Shown: in pieces, positions 1 through 7,751 of the stretch
Numbering within the stretch: position 1 is the first letter of the stretch
Layout: each line of letters begins with the position of its first letter
Source: Eubacterium barkeri
GTDB taxonomy: Bacteria > Bacillota > Clostridia > Eubacteriales > Eubacteriaceae
Length of the DNA stretch: 57,530 bases
Assembly (NCBI RefSeq): GCF_900107125.1
Contig: NZ_FNOU01000019.1
Location: 4,849-62,378, forward strand
Direction of reading: 5' to 3'
Notes under the pieces: model-generated
What the model was told of the DNA's origin: nothing
Databases searched by the model: none
The model's input: the letters and a program-made list of their open reading frames with translations, nothing else
Program-made: the position numbers and the translations under genes

Positions 1-29
1 TGAACCACTCATGCTCATTTTTTTTAAAA

Positions 30-70
30 ATAATAAATGCTGAGGTGGTTCTCACCCCAACATTTATTAT
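30..70. terminator. Long near-perfect hairpin, terminator-like on minus strand
   Basis: Ten-base arms (30-39 and 61-70, ATAATAAATG and its exact complement) enclose an inner stem GGTG/CACC with a five-base loop. On the minus strand the hairpin is followed by ATTTTTAAAAAAAA, so it could be a second terminator behind the PFOR gene or the end of a small RNA. The spacing past the normal terminator at 85-106 is unusual. It could equally be the terminator of a gene lying left of the window. Confidence 0.5.
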
Positions 71-84
71 AGAACCTAAAAAAA

Positions 85-106
85 AGAGCACCCCGAAGGA
101 TGCTCT
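85..106 (-). terminator. PFOR terminator hairpin, distal copy (right half of a duplication)
   Basis: A palindrome AGAGCA...TGCTCT followed on the minus strand by eight T residues makes a textbook rho-independent terminator. The same 22 bases occur exactly at 350-371, nearer the PFOR stop codon but without a T-run. The 243 bases between them match a second locus, so the pair is read as a target duplication around an inserted element. Confidence 0.85.
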
Positions 107-349
107 CAAAGCGTAGACAAAGTGCCTTAGCGCGGTCAGGGAGAGGATAAAAAAGATTCACCCCGGCCCCCAAGCGCTGATGAACAAAGGGAAAGTCCTC
201 AGTCGTCAGTGCGCAAAACCTTCGGTTTTGATAAGGTTTAGGGCGGGTTTGCTTTCTTAATTTGATGAAAGTCCAAAACGCCAGCCCGCAGGGGCGCCGG
301 GGTTCTCGTATTTTTATCATCACCCTGACCTGGCTTTGTCGACAGTCTG
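107..349 (-). mobile_element. 243-bp MITE-like repeat, copy 1
   Basis: This block is about 90 % identical (some 22 mismatches by eye, no gaps) to 20821-21063 in reverse orientation. On the minus strand it begins CAGACTGTCGACAAAG and ends CTTTGTCTACGCTTTG. The two ends are imperfect inverted repeats sharing GACAAAG, GGTCAGGG, GATAAAAA and CCCCGG in the same order over roughly 60 bases. It is flanked exactly by 22-bp direct repeats (85-106, 350-371) that are the PFOR terminator hairpin. The centre holds a CAAAACC-TTC-GGTTTTG hairpin. No convincing protein is encoded: the open frame across it has no ribosome site and its conservation is explained by the DNA repeat. A non-autonomous transposable element is the best reading, and its transposase is not in the window. 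Confidence 0.8.
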
Positions 350-371
350 AGAGCACCCCGAAGGATGCTCT
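350..371 (-). repeat. Target-site duplication, proximal copy of terminator hairpin
   Basis: Exact 22-base copy of 85-106. The bases just outside differ (84 a versus 349 g; 107 c versus 372 t), which fixes the duplication length. It keeps the hairpin but has lost its T-run to the element, so termination after PFOR may now depend on the distal copy. Confidence 0.85.
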
Positions 372-398
372 TCTACACTTGCCACTAAAGGGGCGTTA

Positions 399-3300
399 TT
401 ATTCTTCGTTACGCTTTACATAACCAGCATAGCGTTCTTCTGCTTCTTCCTGTGCCTTGGCGTACAGTTCGTCTGCGATATCCGGGAAAGCCCGACGCAG
501 GGAATTGTAGCGAACTTCGGAACCAATGAAATCCTGGAACTTGGAGAAGTCCGGTGCCTTGGAATCCAGGCTGAAGGGATGTTCAGCTTCTGGATTGAAG
601 TGGTACAGATGCCAGTAGCCACAATCCACAGCAGCCTTTTCGTGGGACTGGGTCTTACCCATACCGCCCTTGATGCCGTGGTTGATACACGGTGCATAGC
701 CGATGATCAGGGATGGTCCCTTGTAAGCTTCTGCTTCCTTAAGAACCTTCATGAACTGGTTCTTGTCCGCGCCCATGGCCACCTGTGCCACATAGACATA
801 GCCGTAGGTTGCTGCGATCATACCCAGATCCTTTTTCTTAATCCGTTCGCCGGAAGCAGCAAACTGGGCAATAGCAGCGGTCGGGGTTGACTTGGAAGCC
901 TGACCACCGGTGTTGGAATACACTTCTGTATCCAGTACGAAGACATTAATATCCTGCTTGGAAGCCAACACATGGTCTAAGCCGCCGAAACCAATATCGT
1001 ATGCCCAGCCGTCGCCACCGAACACCCAGACGGATTTCTTCACGAAGTGATCCGCATTGTCCTTAACGAATTTCACCTTATCAGAGAGCTCGCAATTACA
1101 TTCAAAGCCAGCTAAAGCAGCCTTCAATTCTCTGGAAGCAACTTTAGAGCCTTCGGCATCATCCATATTTTCGATCCAGTTTTTAGCAGCAGTTGCTACA
1201 TTTTCTGGAGCCTTTTCTGCGATTTCGCCTAAATAGCTGGCAATGGTCGCACGGATAGCCTTAACACCCTGAAGCATCCCAAAACCAAATTCTGCATTAT
1301 CTTCAAATAAAGAGTTACAGAAGGTTGGGCCCTGGCCCTGGGCATTCTTACAATACGGAGACGCCGGAGCGGAGGCACCCCAGATGGAGGAGCAACCGGT
1401 AGCATTGGCAATCATCATCCGATCCCCATAAAGCTGGGTAACGGCCTTGATGTATGGTGTTTCGCCACAACCTGCGCAAGCGCCGGAGAATTCAAGGAGC
1501 GGCTGGCAGAACTGGCTACCCTTGACGCTATATTTATCCATCTTATCATCCTTCACCGGAACGCTCATGGCGTAATCCCAGTTAGCCTGTTCAGGCATTT
1601 GGGTGGCGATGGGTTCTAAGGTTAAAGCTTTAGTCTTCGCGATGCAGGCATCCACACAGTTGCCACAACCGGTACAATCCAAAGGATCTACCTGGATGCG
1701 GTAGCTCAAGCCTGCCAGAGCCTTACCGTTTGCCTTAATGGTGGTAAAGGATTCTGGTGCAGCAGCCTTTTCTTCTTCAGTCAGAAGAACCGGACGAATG
1801 GCAGCATGGGGACAAACGAAGGAGCACTGGTTACACTGGATACAATTATCAGCGTTCCACTTCGGTACGTTAACAGCAATCCCGCGTTTTTCAAAAGCAG
1901 CGGTCCCAGCCATCCAGGTCCCATCTTCATTTCCGACAAAAGCAGAAACCGGAATGGTATCCCCTTCAAAACGGCCAATGGGACGGACAACTTCTTCCAC
2001 GAATTTGGGGTCCTTTGCCTTGGCTTTCGGAGCGTCTTCTGCAGTTGCCCAGGAAGCTGGCACATCGTATTTCTTTAAGATAGAAGGGTCAATCCCAGCA
2101 TCCACAGCCTTGTAGTTCATTTCGACAATCTTATCGCCCTTATGACCATAGGATTTCTTAATTCCTTCTTTGGAGAACTTCACCGCATCTTCGATGGGGA
2201 TAATGTCCGCCAGCTTAAAGAAGGCAGCTTGCATGATCATATTGGTCCGACGACCCAGGCCGATTGCTTCAGCTGCCGCAGTAGCATTAATCGTATAGAA
2301 CTGGATATCGTTCTGTGCGATGTAACGCTTCATGTGAGCGGGTAGCTGACGATCAATTTCTGCGTCATCCCATACGGTATTAAGCAGGAATGAGCCGCCC
2401 TTGCGCAGGCCCTTTAACAGGTCATAGGTATGCACATAAGATTCAGTGGAACAGGAAATGAAGTCTGAATTAGACACCAGGTAAGGTGACTTAATAGGCT
2501 TCTTCCCAAAACGCAGATGGGAGCAGGTAATCCCGCCGGATTTCTTGGAGTCATAATCAAAGTAACCCTGGGCATATAAATCGGTATGGTCCCCAATGAT
2601 TTTGATGGCATTTTTATTGGCACCGACGGTTCCGTCAGAGCCCAATCCCCAGAACTTGCAGGCAGTAGTGCCTTCAGGGACAGTATTGATGTTTTCGCCA
2701 ATTTCAAGGTTGGTGAAGGTCACATCATCCACAATCCCAATGGTAAACTTATCCTTAGGTTCAGCAGCACGCATATTGTCATACACCGCTACAATCTGAG
2801 CCGGTGTAGTGTCTTTAGAGGATAAACCATAACGGCCAGCAATAATGGAGGGGGCATCCTTCTTGCCAAAGTAAACGGTACAGATATCCTGATACAGAGG
2901 ATCACCCAATGCGCCAGGTTCCTTGGTCCGGTCTAAGACACAGAGGCGTTTAACGGAAGCAGGCATTACCTTGAGCAGGTATTCCGGAGCGAAAGGACGG
3001 AAAAGGTGCACTTTGATGACACCCAGTTTTTCACCCTTAGCAGCCAGATAATCAATGGTTTCTTCAATGGTATCTGTCACAGAACCCATGGCCACGATGA
3101 CGTCTTCGGCGTCTTCCGGTCCATAGTAGTTAAACAGATGGTATTCCCGACCGGTTTCTTCGGAAATCTTAGCCATATAGTCTTCCACGATGGCTGGTAC
3201 AGCATCGTAGAATTTGTTACAGGCTTCACGAGCCTGGAAGTAAATATCCCCATTCTGAGCGGTCCCACGGGTTACCGGATGTTCCGGATTTAAAGCGTGG

Positions 3301-3914
3301 TCACGGAAAGCCTGAACGGCATCCCAGTCAAGGAGTTTCTTATAAACATCGTAATCCATGACTTCCACCTTGGACACTTCATGGGAGGTTCTAAACCCGT
3401 CAAAGAAATGCATAAAGGGAACCTTGGATTTAATGGCAGCCAGATGGGCAACCCCACCTAAGTCCATGACTTCCTGAACGGAGCCAGTGGCCAACATGGC
3501 AAACCCGGTCTGACGGCAAGCCATAACATCGCCATGATCCCCAAAAATAGAGAGGGCATGGGCAGCCAGGGTACGGGCAGACACATGGAAAACACCGGGG
3601 AGTAATTCACCGGCAATTTTATACATATTCGGAATCATCAGGAGCAAGCCCTGGGAAGCGGTGAAAGTCGTCGTTAACGCACCTGCGGCTAAAGATCCGT
3701 GGACCGCACCAGCAGCACCACCTTCAGACTGCAGCTCTGAAACCTTGACGGTTTCACCAAAGATATTTTTCATTCCCTTCGCGGCCCAAGCATCCACGTG
3801 CTCAGCCATTGGTGAAGAAGGGGTAATCGGGAAAATCCCGGCGACTTCGGTAAACGCGTAAGCTACGTGAGCCGCGGCCTGATTACCATCCATCGTCATC
3901 ATCTTTTTAGACAT
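399..3914 (-). CDS. nifJ: Pyruvate:ferredoxin (flavodoxin) oxidoreductase, single-chain
   Basis: Oxidises pyruvate with CoA to acetyl-CoA and CO2, passing electrons to ferredoxin in the cytoplasm. At 1171 residues it is the usual length of the fused homodimeric enzyme. Visible parts in order: N-terminal pyrimidine-binding domain (GIFPITPSSPM near residue 30), a [4Fe-4S] pair CIQCNQCSFVCP (about 690) and CTGCGNCVDAC (about 750), the extra cluster motif ACAGCGET (about 813), and the TPP-binding region GDGWAYDIGFGG with DTEVYSNTGGQ (about 970-1000). The start has AGGAGGA directly upstream. It is transcribed alone from the promoter at 3982-4010. Reduced ferredoxin from this enzyme would feed the hydrogenase encoded at 39369-44373. 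Confidence 0.97.
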   Translation of the reverse strand: MSKKMMTMDGNQAAAHVAYAFTEVAGIFPITPSSPMAEHVDAWAAKGMKNIFGETVKVSELQSEGGAAGAVHGSLAAGALTTTFTASQGLLLMIPNMYKIAGELLPGVFHVSARTLAAHALSIFGDHGDVMACRQTGFAMLATGSVQEVMDLGGVAHLAAIKSKVPFMHFFDGFRTSHEVSKVEVMDYDVYKKLLDWDAVQAFRDHALNPEHPVTRGTAQNGDIYFQAREACNKFYDAVPAIVEDYMAKISEETGREYHLFNYYGPEDAEDVIVAMGSVTDTIEETIDYLAAKGEKLGVIKVHLFRPFAPEYLLKVMPASVKRLCVLDRTKEPGALGDPLYQDICTVYFGKKDAPSIIAGRYGLSSKDTTPAQIVAVYDNMRAAEPKDKFTIGIVDDVTFTNLEIGENINTVPEGTTACKFWGLGSDGTVGANKNAIKIIGDHTDLYAQGYFDYDSKKSGGITCSHLRFGKKPIKSPYLVSNSDFISCSTESYVHTYDLLKGLRKGGSFLLNTVWDDAEIDRQLPAHMKRYIAQNDIQFYTINATAAAEAIGLGRRTNMIMQAAFFKLADIIPIEDAVKFSKEGIKKSYGHKGDKIVEMNYKAVDAGIDPSILKKYDVPASWATAEDAPKAKAKDPKFVEEVVRPIGRFEGDTIPVSAFVGNEDGTWMAGTAAFEKRGIAVNVPKWNADNCIQCNQCSFVCPHAAIRPVLLTEEEKAAAPESFTTIKANGKALAGLSYRIQVDPLDCTGCGNCVDACIAKTKALTLEPIATQMPEQANWDYAMSVPVKDDKMDKYSVKGSQFCQPLLEFSGACAGCGETPYIKAVTQLYGDRMMIANATGCSSIWGASAPASPYCKNAQGQGPTFCNSLFEDNAEFGFGMLQGVKAIRATIASYLGEIAEKAPENVATAAKNWIENMDDAEGSKVASRELKAALAGFECNCELSDKVKFVKDNADHFVKKSVWVFGGDGWAYDIGFGGLDHVLASKQDINVFVLDTEVYSNTGGQASKSTPTAAIAQFAASGERIKKKDLGMIAATYGYVYVAQVAMGADKNQFMKVLKEAEAYKGPSLIIGYAPCINHGIKGGMGKTQSHEKAAVDCGYWHLYHFNPEAEHPFSLDSKAPDFSKFQDFIGSEVRYNSLRRAFPDIADELYAKAQEEAEERYAGYVKRNEE

Positions 3915-3942
3915 AGTTCCTCCTTAAAATCGCAATTACTGC

Positions 3943-3967
3943 ATTTGTAATAGATTTTAGTACAAAT
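3943..3967. promoter_or_regulatory. Dyad in the 5' leader of the PFOR gene
   Basis: Perfect inverted repeat ATTTGTA / TACAAAT with an 11-base spacer, lying between the likely transcription start and the ribosome site. It could be an operator for a repressor or an mRNA hairpin. It does not match the Rex consensus TTGTTAA-N4-TTAACAA. Confidence 0.4.
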
Positions 3968-3981
3968 TTTTACCATAAATA

Positions 3982-4010
3982 ATTATATCACACTTCATTT
4001 TACCTGTATA
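3982..4010 (-). promoter_or_regulatory. Promoter of the PFOR gene
   Basis: On the minus strand TATACA, 17 bases, then a consensus TATAAT (3982-3987) followed by about 70 bases of A/T-rich leader before the start codon. The -10 is perfect and the -35 matches 4 of 6. Confidence 0.6.
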
Positions 4011-4061
4011 CAAACAAATAGAGATAAAATATTGTCAGTTTTTTCGTTTTGCAAGTCGATA

Positions 4062-5561
4062 TCAGAGGCGTGAATCGGCAAATTTCTGCTCTATCGCTTC
4101 AATAACCGCCTTCAGCACCCGAATTCTGGCATAATACTTATCATTGCCCTCTACGATGATCCAAGGTGCTGCGGTTGTGGAGGTACGCAGCAGCATCCGG
4201 TCCACTGCCACGGTGTAAGCATCCCACTTCTCCCGATTCCGCCAATCCTCCTCTGTGATCTTCCACTGCTTATCCGGGTCGGCCTCCCGCTCTTTAAAGC
4301 GACGTTCCTGCTCCTCCGGGGTAATGTTCATCCAAAACTTGAGGACGATGGCCCCAAAATCCGTCAGCTGCTTTTCAAAATCGTTAATTTCTGAAAAGGC
4401 CCGATCATATTCCGATAGTGTACAAAATCCCTCAATGGGCTCCACCATAACCCTGCCATACCAGGTACGGTCATAAATGCTGAAATGCCCGCGCTTCGGC
4501 ACCGTCCGCCAAAACCGCCACAGCCAGTTATGACTCAGTTCCTCTTGGGTTGGTGCCGCCGTGGGATGGACCTGATATCCCCGGGGATCCAGATTCTCGC
4601 ACAGACGCTTGATGGCTCCCCCTTTACCACCAGCATCCCAGCCTTCAAAGCCCAGAACCACAGGAATCCGACGACGATAAATATCATACTCCAGGGTACG
4701 CAGGCGTTTTTGACAAGCGGCTAGCTCCTTTTTGTAAACCTTCCGATCAAGATGGCGGTCCATATCGACACCACTGAGTATAGCCGTCCCCAAAGGATCA
4801 TCCCCAGCGGTAATCAATGGCCGATAAACCTTCTTTTCTGTGGCTTCCACCTTGGCAATGGCTGCCGCCAGGCGTTGGGCCAACAGGCTATATACCTTTA
4901 GACCAGCATAAGCCTTATCCTCCCCCTCGATAATTTCCCAGGGGGCACAGTCACTGTCAGTCGCCTCCAGGGCCGTGTCATATCGGGCTGCCAGTGCTTT
5001 ATATCGTGCATTTTCAGCCCAATCCGAATCCGTAACCCGCCAGCGGGTCGCCTTGCGGGCTTCCAGTTTTTTAAATCGCCTGCGCTGTTCCTTGCGGCTG
5101 ATATGGACAAAAAATTTTACAATAAGGGTGCCACTAGCGGAAAGGGTCGCCTCAAATTCATTGGCTTCGGCAAGCATCAGCTGATAATCAGCCCCTTTGA
5201 GATCTGTCTGGTGTACCAAATCAGAATAATAGCTGCTATCCAGGATGACCATCTGTCCCTTTGGTGGCGTCTTCATCCAATACCGCCATAAAAAGGGCCG
5301 ATTGGCTTCATCATCATTGACGGTCCGCTTGCAATTGTACACCGTAAAGCTCCGGGGATCCAGGGGAATCATCAGATCGTTAATGATGGTCCCCTTCCCC
5401 GCTGCATCCCATCCGTCAAAGAGGATCATCACCGGGATACCCAGCGCCTTTACCCGCCGCTGGCATTCCCCCAGCTTAAGGGCCAGAGCCTTCTTCTCCA
5501 TCTTACGCTGTGCCCATTCTTCCTTTGTCAATCTAACCTTTACATTCACCTGATCAAGCAT
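4062..5561 (-). CDS. pap: Polyphosphate:AMP phosphotransferase (two-domain PPK2)
   Basis: Uses inorganic polyphosphate to phosphorylate AMP to ADP (class II PPK2, known as PAP). The 499 residues hold two tandem PPK2 domains, each with its own Walker A (GWDAAGKGTII near residue 49, GWDAGGKGGAI near 309) and a downstream DSSYY / DRTWYGR segment. The two-domain length separates it from single-domain class I and III enzymes of about 230-300 residues. AAGGAGG lies upstream of the ATG. It stands alone, with no polyphosphate kinase neighbour. A nucleoside-diphosphate preference cannot be excluded from sequence. Confidence 0.88.
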   Translation of the reverse strand: MLDQVNVKVRLTKEEWAQRKMEKKALALKLGECQRRVKALGIPVMILFDGWDAAGKGTIINDLMIPLDPRSFTVYNCKRTVNDDEANRPFLWRYWMKTPPKGQMVILDSSYYSDLVHQTDLKGADYQLMLAEANEFEATLSASGTLIVKFFVHISRKEQRRRFKKLEARKATRWRVTDSDWAENARYKALAARYDTALEATDSDCAPWEIIEGEDKAYAGLKVYSLLAQRLAAAIAKVEATEKKVYRPLITAGDDPLGTAILSGVDMDRHLDRKVYKKELAACQKRLRTLEYDIYRRRIPVVLGFEGWDAGGKGGAIKRLCENLDPRGYQVHPTAAPTQEELSHNWLWRFWRTVPKRGHFSIYDRTWYGRVMVEPIEGFCTLSEYDRAFSEINDFEKQLTDFGAIVLKFWMNITPEEQERRFKEREADPDKQWKITEEDWRNREKWDAYTVAVDRMLLRTSTTAAPWIIVEGNDKYYARIRVLKAVIEAIEQKFADSRL

Positions 5562-5624
5562 ACAGACCTCCTTTTTCCTTTTATTTCTCTAGGTATAAAC
5601 TTACATCTTTAGTTTACTTCTTTT

Positions 5625-5639
5625 AGCTGAAATTCAGCT
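5625..5639. promoter_or_regulatory. Perfect 15-bp palindrome next to a promoter
   Basis: AGCTGAA-A-TTCAGCT sits where the -35 region of the 30-residue peptide gene would be, 10 bases before the TATAAT at 5650-5655. Its position suggests an operator. No specific regulator is recognised. Confidence 0.45.
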
Positions 5640-5681
5640 TGGACCATGATATAATATAAAAAAAGAAAAGAGGTAGATTCC

Positions 5682-5774
5682 ATGAAAATCGCAGGATTCA
5701 TCATTAGCATCGTCTCATTCATCATCGCCACCACCGCCCTGGTCATCGGTAGTGCCGCTCTGGCTAAACGGTAG
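5682..5774 (+). CDS. 30-residue hydrophobic membrane peptide
   Basis: The frame encodes MKIAGFIISIVSFIIATTAL and ten more residues ending AALAKR: a single transmembrane helix with a basic residue at each end. An AGAGGT ribosome site lies nine bases before the ATG, a consensus TATAAT at 5650-5655 and a bidirectional terminator at 5786-5823, so it forms a complete tiny transcription unit. It is convergent with the ATPase gene at 5835. Possible roles are a small regulatory membrane protein or a type I toxin-like peptide. No antisense RNA gene was identified opposite it, and function is unknown. Confidence 0.6.
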   Translation: MKIAGFIISIVSFIIATTALVIGSAALAKR

Positions 5775-5785
5775 GTCTTTATGAA

Positions 5786-5823
5786 AAACATCCCATTGGC
5801 ATTTGATTTCCAGTGGGATGTTT
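5786..5823. terminator. Bidirectional terminator
   Basis: Ten-base arms AAACATCCCA / TGGGATGTTT around an 18-base loop that itself pairs TTGG/CCAG. T-rich tracts follow on the minus strand (TTTTTC) and, more weakly, on the plus strand. It separates the 30-residue peptide gene from the convergent ATPase gene. Confidence 0.8.
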
Positions 5824-5834
5824 GAATTTTATAC

Positions 5835-7256
5835 CTAGGAATTCAGTGAATAAATAGTGATTCCGTTAAATAACAGTACATTTTTGGTGAGCATGGCATA
5901 TTCCATGAGATCCGACTCAAAGGGACGATTGGCAAAGACGCCGTACACCCGGTCGTAATCCTTATAGGCCCGCAGCTCCTTAATTTCTTCACACTTATCC
6001 ACAAAGGCGTCGTAATCCGCCTTGGTGTAAGCCTCACCTCGATAGGCACAATCCCCAAGGAAAAGACACTTTCTTGTATTATCAATCCCCACAATATCCA
6101 CTACTGTCGCTTTATTAAAGAAAGAACCCACAGTATCACAATTGATGGGGATGGTCTTTTGTTTACAGGCCACCAGCAATATTTCCACTGCCACCTTTTT
6201 AAACCAAGCCTGAATATACTCCTCAAACCCAGCCATCAGCTGCTCCATGGCCACACGGTCCTGTCCTGTGGTGATCTGCTGATAGCTTGGAAAAACAAAG
6301 GTATACCAAAAGCACAGCAAGGGGTCAGCAATCTGATATTCCAAAGCTTTGCTAAAGGAAAATTTCTTCTCGATGATGGAGGTGTTCCGGGCCACAAATC
6401 CCAGTGACAACAGATTGCCCATCAGCTCCTCTACGCCCCCATTTTTATACCCACAGAGAGCCGCAACATCGGCAATCGTGGTGGCTCCAGAGGCCATAGC
6501 GGACAGTACCGAATGATACTCTGTAGGATCCATCACCTCATTTTCGATAAGTTTTACCGGTTCGTCCAGTAAATCTCCATAGGGATTGAGGAAAAAATCC
6601 CCAATGGCTGAGATGAACTCTTCCATCTCAATACACTCTCTGAAATACTCCCAATACCTTGGAACTCCACCGACGATGGCATACAGCATCATCAGCTGAT
6701 TAAAGTCATGATGGGGAAAATCCTTCATCAGCTCAACAAAGGTGACCTGCTTTAAGGAAATCCGATGGGTAAGCCGTCCCATAAAGGACTTACTCTTTTC
6801 TGACATATTGAGGAGCAGCCGTCCTGTGGGAACAATCAGAACCACCATCACGAAATTTGGCTTTAAGATATTCTCCCAGGCATGGCGAAACACGCTGAGG
6901 ATTCCCGGGTCTGCCTGGACCAGAAAATTGAAATTATCAATAATCAGAACTTTTCGCTCCGTCCCCGGACGATCTGCAAAGAGCCGCAGCATATCCTTCC
7001 AGGCATTGGTTGTCTGAGCACCCACCTTGGATCCCCCGCCACAATAATCGGTGAAGGCCTTCTCAAAAGCCCGACGGTTCATGGCATCCGATACATTCCC
7101 TGCCGAAAAATACAACGCCTGCTTCCCTTCCGCAAAGGCCTGTGCCAACGTGGTCTTCCCAATATATTTACGCCCATCCAACAAAATGAAAGCATCCTGG
7201 GATGCCCAGGCATTCTGAAGCTTCTGGAGCTCTTTTCTCCGACCGATGAATTGCAT
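5835..7256 (-). CDS. Archaeal-type AAA ATPase with DUF234-like C-terminus
   Basis: The 473 residues begin MQFIGRRKELQKLQ, the hallmark opening of the ATPase_2/MJ-type family. A degraded-looking P-loop follows (LLDGRKYIGKTTLAQAF, near residue 30) and a Walker B-like KVLIIDNFNFLV near 110. The C-terminal third contains a winged-helix-like part and the restriction-endonuclease-fold segment typical of DUF234 (DPLLCFWYTFVFP, VDIVGIDNTRKCLFLGDC). The shorter start is chosen because CAAGGAGGG precedes that ATG. Such genes are common, often transferred between genomes, and of unknown role. It stands alone with its own promoter. Confidence 0.8.
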   Translation of the reverse strand: MQFIGRRKELQKLQNAWASQDAFILLDGRKYIGKTTLAQAFAEGKQALYFSAGNVSDAMNRRAFEKAFTDYCGGGSKVGAQTTNAWKDMLRLFADRPGTERKVLIIDNFNFLVQADPGILSVFRHAWENILKPNFVMVVLIVPTGRLLLNMSEKSKSFMGRLTHRISLKQVTFVELMKDFPHHDFNQLMMLYAIVGGVPRYWEYFRECIEMEEFISAIGDFFLNPYGDLLDEPVKLIENEVMDPTEYHSVLSAMASGATTIADVAALCGYKNGGVEELMGNLLSLGFVARNTSIIEKKFSFSKALEYQIADPLLCFWYTFVFPSYQQITTGQDRVAMEQLMAGFEEYIQAWFKKVAVEILLVACKQKTIPINCDTVGSFFNKATVVDIVGIDNTRKCLFLGDCAYRGEAYTKADYDAFVDKCEEIKELRAYKDYDRVYGVFANRPFESDLMEYAMLTKNVLLFNGITIYSLNS

Positions 7257-7290
7257 TGCTTGCCCTCCTTGTAAACTAGAATTATCTTTT

Positions 7291-7320
7291 ATTTTATCAT
7301 GTATCCGGACATGCGTCCAA
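7291..7320 (-). promoter_or_regulatory. Candidate promoter of the ATPase gene
   Basis: Minus-strand TTGGAC, 18 bases, TAAAAT, about 35 bases upstream of the chosen ATG. Both hexamers match the consensus at four or five positions. Confidence 0.45.
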
Positions 7321-7403
7321 TGGAATTGCCAAGGACTTAACGAGATCTGAAACCACACCATTCTTTTAAAAAATATCACTGCATTCCGCCGGGTACAGAT
7401 AAA

Positions 7404-7433
7404 GAGAAAAGGACTGTCGATTCACGACAGTCC
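7404..7433 (-). terminator. Terminator of the zinc-ribbon gene
   Basis: GGACTGTCG / CGACAGTCC stem (7411-7433) with a five-base loop, followed on the minus strand by TTTTCTCTTT. Confidence 0.85.
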
Positions 7434-7442
7434 CTCCCTTTA

Positions 7443-7649
7443 TTAAAATATCGGACCGTTAAACTTAGCGCCACAGTCTTCGCCTTCACAAACCCAATCC
7501 TTCCCGACACCGACGACCTTCGCACCACAGACGGGGCATTTTCCGACACCGCCTTCAGGCCAATGGAATTCAGACAACTCCATTTCAATGAACGTATCCG
7601 GGCCATCCTGAATTTTCTTAAATTTAAGTATGGGTTGAGACTCTCTCAC
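7443..7649 (-). CDS. Small zinc-ribbon protein
   Basis: A 68-residue protein with a C-terminal zinc ribbon: CPVCGAKVV then VCEGEDCGAKF, giving four cysteines in a CxxC...CxxxxC layout like the terminal repeats of topoisomerase I/III. The GTG at 7649 is chosen because AAGGAG lies nine bases upstream; a GTG at 7667 is in frame but overlaps that site. It has its own terminator, so it is probably a free-standing gene rather than a fragment. The partner nucleic acid or protein is unknown. Confidence 0.65.
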   Translation of the reverse strand: MRESQPILKFKKIQDGPDTFIEMELSEFHWPEGGVGKCPVCGAKVVGVGKDWVCEGEDCGAKFNGPIF

Positions 7650-7751
7650 TGCTACCAGCTCCTTCACTTTTTTAAATTATCTTATCATATCTCCCGGTTC
7701 ATGGAAAGATAAAAACTAAACGGATTACACGAAAATACGAAAATCCACAGC

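Noticed and set aside
24..356. 110-residue minus-strand open frame similar to an 81-residue plus-strand frame at 20889-21134
   Set aside because: Similarity comes from the 243-bp DNA repeat. The frames start and stop in different flanking sequence, lack ribosome sites and run through terminator hairpins, so they are not treated as a protein family.
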